Part shown: piece by piece, positions 26,846 to 35,154 of the stretch | Layout of the letters: the number at the start of each line of letters is the position of its first letter | Numbering within the stretch: position 1 is the first letter of the stretch | Assembly: GCA_021845595.1 (NCBI GenBank) | Contig: JAJZVV010000005.1 | Location: 124,001 to 188,000 of the forward strand | DNA length: 64,000 nucleotides | Reading direction: 5' to 3' | From: Pseudomonadota bacterium | GTDB taxonomy: Bacteria > Pseudomonadota > Alphaproteobacteria > Acetobacterales > Acetobacteraceae | The notes under the pieces: generated by a model | The model's input: only the letters and a program-made list of their open reading frames with translations | Database searches by the model: none | What the model was told of the DNA's origin: nothing | Position numbers and translations under genes: made by a program

Positions 26846-27699
26846 TCCGCCCGATCAACGCCATGACCGTGGACGTCGAGGATTATTTCCAGGTCCAGGC
26901 GCTGTCCCCGGCGATCCCGCGCGCCACGTGGGACAGTATCCCCTGCCGCGTCGAGGCCAATGTCGAGCGCATCCTCGCCCAGTTCGATGCGGCCGGCATC
27001 CGCGCCACGTTTTTCACCCTGGGTTGGATCGCCGAGCGCCATGGCGCGATGGTCCGGCGCATCGTCGCCGCCGGGCACGAGCTCGCCAGCCACGGCTACG
27101 ACCACGTCCGCGCCGACCGCTTCACGGAGGCACAGTTCCGCGCCGATGTCGGCCGCACCCGCCGGCTGCTCGAGGATGTCGGCGGCGCCGCGGTCGCCGG
27201 CTACCGCGCGCCCACCTTCTCGATCGGCCGCACCAACCAATGGGCGTTCGATGCGCTGGAGGCCGAGGGCTACCGGTATTCCTCCTCGGTCTACCCGGTG
27301 CGCCACGATCTCTATGGCACGCCGGACGCGCCGCGCTTCCCCTATCGGCCGGGCAGCGGCGCGCTGTGGGAAATCCCGATGACGACGGTGCGGCTGTTCG
27401 GCCGCAACCTGCCTGCCGCCGGCGGTGGCTATTTCCGTCTGCTGCCCTACCGGCTCTTCCGCCTCGGCCTGGCCCGGCGCAATCACACCGAGTCCGCCTC
27501 GGGCATCTTCTATTTCCACCCGTGGGAAGTGGACCCGGGCCAGCCGCGCGTCCACGGCGTCGGCGCGCTCGCGCGCTTCCGCCACTACATCAACCTTGCC
27601 CGCACAGCGCCGCGGCTCGACCGGCTGTTGCGGGATTTCGCCTGGGACCGGATGGACCGCGCCTTCGCCGACGTGCTCGCCCAAGCGCCGGCGGAGTAG
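26842..27699 (+). CDS. XrtA-system polysaccharide deacetylase
   Basis: A 285-residue CE4-family deacetylase (TIGR03006 type, with a DUF3473 tail) that should remove acetyl groups from the exopolysaccharide. The N-terminus AMTVDVEDYFQVQAL carries the metal-binding Asp pair, ATFFTLGWIAERH and HELASHGYDH provide the HxxxH motif (His84/His88), and GYRAPTFSIGR and GIFYFHPWEVDPGQPR complete the active site. No signal peptide is visible, as is usual for this subgroup. It overlaps the ATPase by 4 bases (ATGA). Unlike the WalW-like protein at 11906, all canonical metal ligands are present. Confidence 0.92.
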   Translation: MIRPINAMTVDVEDYFQVQALSPAIPRATWDSIPCRVEANVERILAQFDAAGIRATFFTLGWIAERHGAMVRRIVAAGHELASHGYDHVRADRFTEAQFRADVGRTRRLLEDVGGAAVAGYRAPTFSIGRTNQWAFDALEAEGYRYSSSVYPVRHDLYGTPDAPRFPYRPGSGALWEIPMTTVRLFGRNLPAAGGGYFRLLPYRLFRLGLARRNHTESASGIFYFHPWEVDPGQPRVHGVGALARFRHYINLARTAPRLDRLLRDFAWDRMDRAFADVLAQAPAE

Positions 27700-27705
27700 G
27701 GCGGT

Positions 27706-28737
27706 ATGGGCGTCGTGTGCAAGCCGCTGGACGAGGCGGCCGAGCCGGCCTGGGATGCGTTCGTCAACGCGATGCCGGAGGGCACGTTCTTTCACCTCTC
27801 CGGCTGGCGCCGGGTCATCGCGCGCGCCTTCGGCCACAGCACCCACTATGTGCTGACGGAGCGCGACGGCGCCATCACCGGCGTTCTGCCGCTGGCGCTG
27901 GTCTCCTCGCGCCTGTTCGGCCGCACGCTGATCTCCTCGCCGTTCTGCGTCTATGGCGGCCCGGTCGCGGCCGATGCCGAGAGCGCCGCCGCGCTGACCG
28001 CGCACGCCGAGACCCTGCTCGGCCGGACCGGCGCCGCGGCGGTGGAGTTCCGCCATCTTCACCCCGTGGAATCCGACTGGACGGCGCGCCCGGATCTCTA
28101 CGTCACCTTCCGCAAGCCGCTGCTGGCGGGCGAGGAGGCAAACATGGCGGCGATCCCGCGCAAGCAGCGGGCGATGGTGCGCAAGGGCATCCAGAACGGG
28201 CTCACGTCAGTGCTCGATTCCTCGCCGTCGCGGCTGTGGCGGATCTACGCCGAATCGGTGCGCAATCTCGGCACCCCGGTCTTCGCGCGGCGCTATTTCG
28301 AGCTGCTGATGGAGACATTCCGGGACCAGGCCGACATCGTCACCGTGCTCGACGGCGAGACGCCGGTCGCGGCGGTGATGAATTTCTACTTCCGCGGCGA
28401 GGTGCTGCCCTATTATGGCGGCGGCACCGCGGCGGCGCGGGGGCGGGCGGGGAACGATTTCATGTATTGGGAGGTCATGCGCCGCGCCGCGGCCCGCGGT
28501 CTGGCGCTGTTCGATTTCGGCCGCAGCAAGCTCGGCACCGGCGCCTTCTCCTTCAAGAAGAACTGGGGCTTCGCTCCGGCGCCGCTGCACTATCGCTACA
28601 AGCTGAGCCCCGGCGCGGCGCTGCCGGACCACAACCCGCTCAACCCGAAATACCGGCTGTTCATCGCCGCCTGGAAGCGCCTGCCGCTGCCGGTGGCGAA
28701 CCTGATCGGGCCGCACATCGTGCGCGGGATCGGCTAG
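27706..28737 (+). CDS. FemAB-family XrtA/PEP-CTERM-associated protein
   Basis: A 343-residue member of the FemAB-like GNAT-fold family, in the exosortase A-associated branch (TIGR03019). Recognisable parts are FHLSGWRRVIARAFGHSTHYVL, the central PRKQRAMVRKGIQNGL, DIVTVLDGETPVAAVMNFYFRGEVLPYYGG in outline, and FDFGRSKLGTGAFSFKKNWGF. FemAB proteins transfer aminoacyl groups from tRNA to peptidoglycan precursors. In XrtA loci the acceptor is unknown and may be a sugar of the exopolysaccharide. A tRNA gene lies at the head of the same locus, but no functional link is shown. ATG 27706 is 6 bases after the previous stop. Confidence 0.9.
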   Translation: MGVVCKPLDEAAEPAWDAFVNAMPEGTFFHLSGWRRVIARAFGHSTHYVLTERDGAITGVLPLALVSSRLFGRTLISSPFCVYGGPVAADAESAAALTAHAETLLGRTGAAAVEFRHLHPVESDWTARPDLYVTFRKPLLAGEEANMAAIPRKQRAMVRKGIQNGLTSVLDSSPSRLWRIYAESVRNLGTPVFARRYFELLMETFRDQADIVTVLDGETPVAAVMNFYFRGEVLPYYGGGTAAARGRAGNDFMYWEVMRRAAARGLALFDFGRSKLGTGAFSFKKNWGFAPAPLHYRYKLSPGAALPDHNPLNPKYRLFIAAWKRLPLPVANLIGPHIVRGIG

Positions 28738-28738
28738 C

Positions 28739-29986
28739 GTGAACTCGATCGCCCCGATCCCGCCGCCGCCGCGCGCGGCCGCGCCGGAGAAGCCCGGGCT
28801 GCTGTTTCTCTGCCACCGGATCCCCTATCCGCCGGACAAGGGCGAGAAAATCCGCGCCTGGCACATGCTGCGCCATCTCGCGACCAGCCACCGCGTCCAT
28901 CTCGGCTGTCTCATCGACGATCCGGCGGACTGGGCGCACCTGCCGGTGCTGCGGGCGCTGTGCGCCGATGTCGCCGCCTTCGGCCTCGACAAGCGCCGCG
29001 CCCGGCTCGCCGCGCTGGCCCGCTTCCGCCCCGGCCGGCCGCTCAGCCTGGATTATTTCCGCTCGGCCCCGCTCGCCCGGTGGGTGCGGCAAACGCTCGC
29101 GCAGGCGCCGGTGGACGCGATTCTCGCCTTCTCCTCGTCCATGGCGCCCTACGTGATGCACGCGCCCGGGCCCGCCCGCCGCCTGCTGGACATGGTGGAC
29201 GTGGATTCGGAAAAATTCGCCGCCTACGCCGAAACCGCCCGCTTCCCGATGCGCGGCGTCTATGCCCGCGAAGGGCGCACCCTCCTCGCTTTCGAGCGCG
29301 AAGCGGCGCAGGCGTTCGAGCGCACGCTGCTCGTCTCCGGCCACGAATGCGAGCGCTTCGCCACGCTGGCCCCGGAGAGCCGCGGGCGGCTGCTGGCGGT
29401 GGAGAACGGCGTCGATCTCGCCGCCTTCGACCCCGCCCGGCCCGCCGCCAACCCGTTTCCCACCGCGGCGCCGCACCTGGTCTTCACCGGCACGATGGAC
29501 TACCGGCCGAATGTCGATGCCGTGGTCTGGTTCGCCCGCGCGGTGATGCCGCTGCTCGCCGATCGCGGCGTGGTGTTCGCCATCGTCGGCGCGAACCCGG
29601 CCGAGCCGGTGCGGCGGCTGGCCGGCCCCTCCGTCCTCGTCACCGGCCGCGTGCCGGACACGCGCCCCTACCTCGCCCACGCCGCCGCCGTGGTGGCGCC
29701 GCTGCGCATCGCGCGCGGGGTGCAGAACAAGGTGCTGGAGGCGATGGCGATGGGCCGCCCGGTGATCGCCTCGCCCCAGGCCTTCGAGGGGCTGCGCGCG
29801 GTGCCGGGGCGCGACCTGCTGGTCGCGGATGGGGCCGAGGCGATGGCGGACGCGGTGCGCGCGGTGCTCGCCGGGGCCCATCCCGGCCTCGGCGCGGCGG
29901 CGCGGCGGGCGGTGGAAGCCGGGCATGACTGGAGCCGCACGCTGGCGCCGCTGTTTCACCTGCTCGGGGCGGAGCCGGCGCAATGA
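28739..29986 (+). CDS. XrtA/PEP-CTERM-system glycosyltransferase (TIGR03087-like)
   Basis: A 415-residue GT-B glycosyltransferase specific to exosortase A loci. It begins GLLFLCHRIPYPPDKGEKIRAWHMLRHL in outline (the family start), with DMVDVDSEKFAAYA in the middle and VENGVDLAAFDP, LVFTGTMDYRPNVDAVVWF, VTGRVPDTRPYLAHAAAVVAPLRIARGVQNKVLEAMAMG in the donor domain. The start is GTG 28739, one base after the preceding stop, and the 3' end overlaps xrtA by 4 bases, so it is coupled to the exosortase. It probably adds a sugar in the exopolysaccharide repeat. Confidence 0.9.
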   Translation: MNSIAPIPPPPRAAAPEKPGLLFLCHRIPYPPDKGEKIRAWHMLRHLATSHRVHLGCLIDDPADWAHLPVLRALCADVAAFGLDKRRARLAALARFRPGRPLSLDYFRSAPLARWVRQTLAQAPVDAILAFSSSMAPYVMHAPGPARRLLDMVDVDSEKFAAYAETARFPMRGVYAREGRTLLAFEREAAQAFERTLLVSGHECERFATLAPESRGRLLAVENGVDLAAFDPARPAANPFPTAAPHLVFTGTMDYRPNVDAVVWFARAVMPLLADRGVVFAIVGANPAEPVRRLAGPSVLVTGRVPDTRPYLAHAAAVVAPLRIARGVQNKVLEAMAMGRPVIASPQAFEGLRAVPGRDLLVADGAEAMADAVRAVLAGAHPGLGAAARRAVEAGHDWSRTLAPLFHLLGAEPAQ

Positions 29987-31488
29987 GCGCATCGACCCCC
30001 GTCGCCGGCGCCGGATTGCGCCCGGCGCTGCCGGCACTCCTCGGCGGGCTCGCGCTGCTGCTCGCCCTGTTCCACCGCGAGGCGTCGGCGGCGGTGGAGG
30101 TATGGGCGAAATCCACCGCCTATAATCACGGCTTCCTGGTGCTGCCGATCGCCGGCTTCCTCGCCTGGGAGCGGCGCGGACGGCTCGCGGGCGCGGTGGC
30201 ACGGCCCTGGCCGGCGGCGGCGCTGCTCGCCCTGCCGCTGGCGGCGGCGTGGCTCGTCGCCGAGCGGCTGGGCATCATGGAAGGGCGCCAGCTCATCCTC
30301 ATCGCGCTCGTCGAACTGCTGGTGCTGGCCGTGCTCGGCCCTGCCCTGTGGCGCGCGATGGCCGCGCCGCTGCTGTATCTCTTCTTCCTGGTGCCCTTCG
30401 GCGCCTTCCTCACGCCGTGGCTGCAGGACGTCACCGCCGCCTTCACCGTCCATGGCCTCGATCTGCTCGGCATCCCGAACTATTCGGACGGCTACGCCAT
30501 CGAGATTCCCGAAGGCAGCTTCGTCATCGCCGAGGCCTGCGCCGGGCTGCGCTTCCTCATCGCCGCCATCGCCTTCGGCGTGCTCTATGCGCTGACGATG
30601 TATCGCAGCCCGTGGCGGCGGGTGGCATTCATCGCCGCCTCGATCGTGGTGCCGATCATCGCCAACGGGTTCCGCGCGCTCGGCATCGTGATGCTCGGCC
30701 ACGCGCTCGGCAGCGCCCAGGCGGCGGCGACGGACCATGTGCTGTATGGCTGGATCTTCTTCTCCCTCGTCATCCTGCTGCTGATCCTGCTCGGCCTGCC
30801 GTTCCGCGAGGATGGCGCGCCGATGGCGGCGGACGCGGCGCCTGCCATCGGCCCGGCCATCGCGGCGCACGGGGGCGGGATGGCGGCAGGCCTGGTGCTG
30901 CTGCTCGCCGCCGCCGGCCCGGCGCTCTCGGCCTGGTTCGACAGCCAGGCGACGCCGCCGCCGGCGCTCGCCTTCACCCCCGGCCCGGGCTGCATCGCCG
31001 GCCCGGCGACGGGGGGCGAGGTTCTGCGGCTGCAGGCCGTCTGCGCCGCGCAGGGGGTGACGGTGCTGGTGGACGTGTTCCCCGCCCGGGTCGATCCCGG
31101 CATCATCGTCGCCGCGCAGCACCGGCTCTCCGGCGAGGAAGGCGGCGCGGAGGTGGAGACCGGGCAGTTCACGGTGGCGAACGCGGTGCCGCGGCGCTGG
31201 CGGCTGGCGGAGCGGGCGGAGCATTACCGGCTGACCGCGAGCACGATGTGGCTGAACGGCGCGCCGGCACCGGGCGGGCTGCGGGCGCGGGCGGTGCAGG
31301 CGCGCGCCAGCCTGTTCGGCAGCGCCAGCCTGCCCGTGCTGGTCGCGGTGGTGGTGGAAGGGGATCAGACCGCGCCCGGCGACGCGCCGCTCTCGGTCCG
31401 CGCCGCCGCGCGCCAGCGGCTGGAAGCCTTCCTCGCCGGCGCGGCGTGGCTGCCGGAGCAGGTGGCGGCGCTGGCGGCGGGGCGGTGA
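29983..31488 (+). CDS. xrtA: Exosortase A with C-terminal EpsI-like domain
   Basis: An integral membrane transpeptidase/protease that recognises PEP-CTERM tails, such as those encoded at 849 and 48533. Of 501 residues, the first ~275 form the eight-helix exosortase core with the catalytic triad: Cys186 in AEACAGLRF, Arg231 in ANGFRALGI and His252 in TDHVLYGWIFF. A further helix (GGGMAAGLVLLLAAAGPALSAW) leads to a ~170-residue periplasmic domain resembling EpsI (CIAGPATGGEVLRLQAVC, VDVFPARVDPG, NAVPRRWRLAERAEHYRLTAS). EpsI is often a separate protein; here it is in one chain. It is the last gene of the plus-strand operon and converges on a glycosyltransferase. Confidence 0.93.
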   Translation: MSASTPVAGAGLRPALPALLGGLALLLALFHREASAAVEVWAKSTAYNHGFLVLPIAGFLAWERRGRLAGAVARPWPAAALLALPLAAAWLVAERLGIMEGRQLILIALVELLVLAVLGPALWRAMAAPLLYLFFLVPFGAFLTPWLQDVTAAFTVHGLDLLGIPNYSDGYAIEIPEGSFVIAEACAGLRFLIAAIAFGVLYALTMYRSPWRRVAFIAASIVVPIIANGFRALGIVMLGHALGSAQAAATDHVLYGWIFFSLVILLLILLGLPFREDGAPMAADAAPAIGPAIAAHGGGMAAGLVLLLAAAGPALSAWFDSQATPPPALAFTPGPGCIAGPATGGEVLRLQAVCAAQGVTVLVDVFPARVDPGIIVAAQHRLSGEEGGAEVETGQFTVANAVPRRWRLAERAEHYRLTASTMWLNGAPAPGGLRARAVQARASLFGSASLPVLVAVVVEGDQTAPGDAPLSVRAAARQRLEAFLAGAAWLPEQVAALAAGR

Positions 31489-31504
31489 GCACGGTGGAGG
31501 AAGG

Positions 31505-31548
31505 CCAGGGGCGCTGCCCCTGGGACCCCGGCAAAGGCGGGGCCTTTG
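31505..31548. repeat. Double-hairpin intergenic repeat, copy 1 (probable bidirectional terminator)
   Basis: Two adjacent perfect hairpins fill the convergent gap between xrtA and a glycosyltransferase gene: CCAGGGGC-GCT-GCCCCTGG (31505-31523) and CAAAGGC-GGG-GCCTTTG (31532-31548). A second, inverted copy of the same layout and core (GGGGC, 3-base loop, GCCCC; then CAAGG/CCTTG stem) lies at 36062-36106. This suggests a dispersed family repeat that also serves as terminator. Confidence 0.65.
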
Positions 31549-31559
31549 CAATCCGCTTG

Positions 31560-32573
31560 TTAGGATTTTCGCGCCGTCGCCGTGCCGGCGGCGCGCAGCA
31601 GCTTGGCGAGGGCATGGCCGAGCGGGGCGGGCAGGGCGGCAACGGCGGCTTTCACGCCGACAGCCCCGCCGCGCGCCTCTTCCGGCAGCAGCGCAAAAAT
31701 CTGCCGCACGGAGGCGAGATCGCCACGGGCGAAGGCCGTCGCCAGCGCCTCGCCTCGGCGCCGCGCGATCGAGGCACGGATCAGCGCCGCGTGCGGGGCG
31801 AGCGAGGGGCGGGTGGCGAGCACATGCTCCAGAACCAGCGCGTCGCCGAGGTTCATCTTCTGCACATCGGCGGAAAAATTGCCGCCGTGCTTGCGGATGC
31901 CGACCAGCGCCTCGCGCACGATGCCGAATGGGGCGTGCTCGGCCAGGCGCAGCGTCGTCGCGAAATCGCCGCCGACGAGGCGGCTCACGCCTTCGTCCCA
32001 GCCGCCGATGGCGAGGAAGAACCGGCGGTCGGCAACCACGCACGACTGGAAGAACGGCTGAAACCCGACGACGCGGGGCAGGATCGGCGCATCGAACACA
32101 GCGATGTCCTCGCCGAGGGCGCGCAGCCCGTCCCAGAACCCGGGTGGGGCGGCGGCGAATTTCTCCTCCCCGCCCCACACGCCCTCGCGGACGATGACGA
32201 AATTGCCGTAGGCGGCCAGCGTGCGCGGCTCCGCCTGCCACAGCCGCGCCATGGCGGCGAGGAAGCCCGGCCGCCAGAGATCGTCGCTGTCGCAGAAGGC
32301 GACGAGGTCGCTGCCCGCCGCGCGCAGCCCGGTGTTGCGGGCGACGAGGTCGCCGGAATTGTCGATGCGGATGGCGCGCACGCGCGGGGCGTAGCGGGCC
32401 AGCACCGCTGGCGTGTCGTCGGCCGAGCCGTCATCGACGACGATGACCTCGTCCGGCGGGCGGGTCTGGCCGAGAATGGCATCCAGCGTCTCGGGCAGCA
32501 GCCCGGCCCGATTGTAGCTCGGCACGACGACGCCGATCGTCCGCCCCGTCGCGCCCTCACCGGACAGCCCCAT
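31560..32573 (-). CDS. Glycosyltransferase family 2 protein
   Basis: A 337-residue GT-A fold glycosyltransferase. It begins TIGVVVPSYNRAGLLPETLDAIL in outline, with the nucleotide-binding VDDGSADDTPAV and the metal-binding DxD-type AFCDSDDLWRPGFLAAM; GVWGGEEKF and IGGWDEGVSRLVGGDFATTLRL continue the catalytic domain. The C-terminal ~80 residues are helical. ATG 32573 is used; ATG 32606 would add 11 residues and neither has a strong ribosome site. It is divergent from the WbsX-like gene at 32643, and with it probably belongs to a surface polysaccharide extension of the XrtA locus. Confidence 0.85.
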   Translation of the reverse strand: MGLSGEGATGRTIGVVVPSYNRAGLLPETLDAILGQTRPPDEVIVVDDGSADDTPAVLARYAPRVRAIRIDNSGDLVARNTGLRAAGSDLVAFCDSDDLWRPGFLAAMARLWQAEPRTLAAYGNFVIVREGVWGGEEKFAAAPPGFWDGLRALGEDIAVFDAPILPRVVGFQPFFQSCVVADRRFFLAIGGWDEGVSRLVGGDFATTLRLAEHAPFGIVREALVGIRKHGGNFSADVQKMNLGDALVLEHVLATRPSLAPHAALIRASIARRRGEALATAFARGDLASVRQIFALLPEEARGGAVGVKAAVAALPAPLGHALAKLLRAAGTATARKS

Positions 32574-32642
32574 GCCTGACCCCACCCGTTCTGCCGCCCC
32601 GATCATGACCGATCCCGCCGCACCGCGCACGGGGGGCGGACG

Positions 32643-33740
32643 GTGAGCCCCCCGGCCCGCGCGATCGCGCTCTATCTGCCGCAGTTCCACCCGGTGCCGG
32701 AGAACGACGAGTGGTGGGGCAAGGGCTTCACCGAATGGACCAACACGGCGAAGGCGAAGCCGCTCTTTCGCGGCCACTACCAGCCGCACGTGCCGGCGGA
32801 TCTCGGCTTCTACGACCTGCGCCTGCCGGAGAGCCGCGCCGCCCAGGCGGAGCTGGCGCGACGCTACGGCGTCGAGGGGTTCTGCTACTACCATTACTGG
32901 TTCGCCGGCCGGCGCATCCTGGAGCGGCCGTTCAACGAGGTGCTGGCCTCCGGCGCGCCGGATTTTCCGTTCTGCCTGTGCTGGGCGAACGAGACCTGGA
33001 GCGGCATCTGGCACGGCGCGCCGAACCGCATCCTGATCGAGCAGACCTATCCGGGCGAGGCGGACCACCGCGCCCATTTCGCCGCCCTGCTGCCGGCGTT
33101 CCGGGACCCGCGCTACATGCGCGTCGACGGCCGGCCGATCTTTCTCCTCTACAAGCCGGAAAAACTGCCGGACGCGCGGGCGGCGACGGCGCTGTGGCGG
33201 CGCCTGGCGGTGGAGGCGGGGCTGCCCGGGCTGCACCTGCTCGGGTTCTGCAACATCGCCGCCTGGAACCCGCTGGAGCACGGGTTCGACGGCAAGGTGG
33301 TGGCGCCGCTGGTCGGCTCCCGGCCCTGGATCTCCCGCCGCCGCCCGCTCGCCTGGCTGCGCCAGCGGCGGGACATCAAGCGCGGCCTGCCGACCTTCCA
33401 CCCCTACGAGACCATCACCGGCGCCTTCGCCGAGGTTCTGAACCGCGAGGTGCGCGGCGATGCCGCCGGCTACCGCGCCCATCCCTGCGTCCTCCATGCC
33501 TGGGACAACACGCCGCGCTCGGGCGGCAACGGCGTGATTCTGGACGGCGCGACGCCGGAGCGCTTCGGGCGCCACCTGCGCGACGCCCTCGGCGCGATCG
33601 CGCACCAGCCGCCGGAGCACCGGCTATTGTTCCTGAAATCCTGGAACGAATGGGCCGAAGGCAATCACCTGGAGCCGGACCTGCGCGACGGCCACGCCTG
33701 GCTTCGGGCGGTGCAGGCGGAGATCGCGCCGGGGCCTTGA
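32643..33740 (+). CDS. WbsX / GH99-like domain protein, first copy
   Basis: A 365-residue protein of the WbsX family (glycoside hydrolase 99-like domain), common in O-antigen and capsule loci and thought to act on glycans, though the reaction is not established for most members. Visible motifs are ALYLPQFHPVPENDEWWGKG, FTEWTNTAKAKPLFRGHYQPH, LGFYDLRLPE, GFCYYHYWF, CLCWANETWSGIW, DGRPIFLLYKPE and the C-terminal SWNEWAEGNHLEPD with its conserved acidic residues. The start is GTG 32643. Codon use is GC-rich like the neighbours, in contrast to the paralogue immediately downstream. Confidence 0.88.
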   Translation: MSPPARAIALYLPQFHPVPENDEWWGKGFTEWTNTAKAKPLFRGHYQPHVPADLGFYDLRLPESRAAQAELARRYGVEGFCYYHYWFAGRRILERPFNEVLASGAPDFPFCLCWANETWSGIWHGAPNRILIEQTYPGEADHRAHFAALLPAFRDPRYMRVDGRPIFLLYKPEKLPDARAATALWRRLAVEAGLPGLHLLGFCNIAAWNPLEHGFDGKVVAPLVGSRPWISRRRPLAWLRQRRDIKRGLPTFHPYETITGAFAEVLNREVRGDAAGYRAHPCVLHAWDNTPRSGGNGVILDGATPERFGRHLRDALGAIAHQPPEHRLLFLKSWNEWAEGNHLEPDLRDGHAWLRAVQAEIAPGP

Positions 33741-33795
33741 GCCGCTTGGCTGCGATCGGCACTTTGTTGAATGCGAACGTCTTGGAGCGCGCCGA

Positions 33796-35106
33796 ATGCC
33801 GACCCTTCTGCAACAGATCCGCTACAATACCGGGCCCGGCAAGCACTTCCACCCCGGCGACGGCGGCATCGAAGGGCTGCAGGCCCCGGTTCGATTGATC
33901 GCCTTCTACCTTCCGCAATTCCATCCCGTCGAACAGAACGATGAATGGTGGGGCAAAGGCTTCACAGAGTGGACGAACGTCACAAAGGCGTTGCCACAAT
34001 TTGAAGGTCATTACCAGCCGCATCTTCCGGCGGACCTCGGCTTTTACGACCTACGGCTGCCAGACGTTATCAACGAGCAGGCGAAGCTGGCCAGAAGATA
34101 TGGAATCGAGGGATTCTGTATCCATTATTACTGGTTTTCCGGCCAAACAATCCTCGAAACGCCGCTGAAGATCCTGCTTGATCACCCGGAAATCGAAATC
34201 TCGTTCTGCCTCAACTGGGCCAACGAGCGGTGGACGCGGACCTGGGAGGACAGACCGGCCGGCGTCCTGATCGAGCAGAACCACACCGAGCAGGACGATG
34301 AGGCGTTCATAGCGTCGATCGAGCGGGCGGTGCGGGATCCGCGTTACATCCGCATCGCTGGCCGCCCGCTCCTGATGGTCTATCGCTACGAACTCTTTGC
34401 CGACCCCAAAGCGACGACCCAACGCTGGCGCGCGATCATGACTGAGCGCGGGCTCGGCGATCCATTTCTCGTGGCTGCGCATATCGAGGCAGCGACGCGG
34501 CGCGGATTCGACCCTCGCGAGCATGGATTCGATGCCGCAGCCGAATTCCCGCCGCACAAAGTCGGTCTGCCTCTGCCGCGTGGCCGCGAATCGTTCCCGC
34601 TGCTCGATCCGGCCTATCGGGGCAGCGTGCGCGCCTATCGTGACATGGTGGCGTATGCGTGCAGCCTTGCCGCGTCGCCGTTCAAGCTGTTTCGCGGTGT
34701 TTGCCTCGGCTGGGACAACGAGGCGCGCAAGACGAACCGCGGACTGGTGTTCTTCGGGGCGACGCCCGCGCTCTATGGGCGCTGGTTGCGGCATGCTGGC
34801 GCCGAGGCAATGCGTGACCCGGATCCGGATGCGCGGATCGTGTTCGTCAATGCCTGGAACGAATGGGCCGAGGGTGCGCACCTCGAGCCGGACCGGCATT
34901 TTGGTCATGCCTATCTCGTCGAGACCGCGTGCGCACTGCGGGATCTGGCAAGCGGGCGAATGGAGCAGCCCGACTTTTCAGAAGTGGAGGGCGATGGGTA
35001 TCGGACGGGGCTGGTCGGTGCGCTCGTTCGCCGAACGCGAACGAAGTTGATAGGATTGATTCGCACCCTGGCAGAGCGCATCGCGAAACCCCCCAACGTG
35101 GGCTAG
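33796..35106 (+). CDS. WbsX / GH99-like domain protein, second copy
   Basis: A 436-residue paralogue of the preceding gene, with the same blocks in the same order: AFYLPQFHPVEQNDEWWGKG, FTEWTNVTKALPQFEGHYQPH, LGFYDLRLPD, GFCIHYYWFSG, CLNWANERWTRTWED, and AWNEWAEGAHLEPDRH. It has an extra ~30-residue N-terminus (MPTLLQQIRYNTGPGKHFHPGD) and a longer C-terminus ending in a basic, possibly membrane-binding tail. Codon use is visibly less GC-rich than the first copy (for example codons around 34080-34160), so separate acquisition is more likely than local duplication. Role: modification or cleavage of a surface glycan, by inference. Confidence 0.87.
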   Translation: MPTLLQQIRYNTGPGKHFHPGDGGIEGLQAPVRLIAFYLPQFHPVEQNDEWWGKGFTEWTNVTKALPQFEGHYQPHLPADLGFYDLRLPDVINEQAKLARRYGIEGFCIHYYWFSGQTILETPLKILLDHPEIEISFCLNWANERWTRTWEDRPAGVLIEQNHTEQDDEAFIASIERAVRDPRYIRIAGRPLLMVYRYELFADPKATTQRWRAIMTERGLGDPFLVAAHIEAATRRGFDPREHGFDAAAEFPPHKVGLPLPRGRESFPLLDPAYRGSVRAYRDMVAYACSLAASPFKLFRGVCLGWDNEARKTNRGLVFFGATPALYGRWLRHAGAEAMRDPDPDARIVFVNAWNEWAEGAHLEPDRHFGHAYLVETACALRDLASGRMEQPDFSEVEGDGYRTGLVGALVRRTRTKLIGLIRTLAERIAKPPNVG

Positions 35107-35154
35107 CGACGGCCATACCTGCCGTGATGCTCGGGAATTCCAAGCCGATTCCGC

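Noticed and set aside
32574-33620. Upstream extension of the family 2 glycosyltransferase frame across the WbsX gene.
   Set aside because: The glycosyltransferase fold starts at the TIGVVVPSYN strand; the extension is antisense to a recognised gene.
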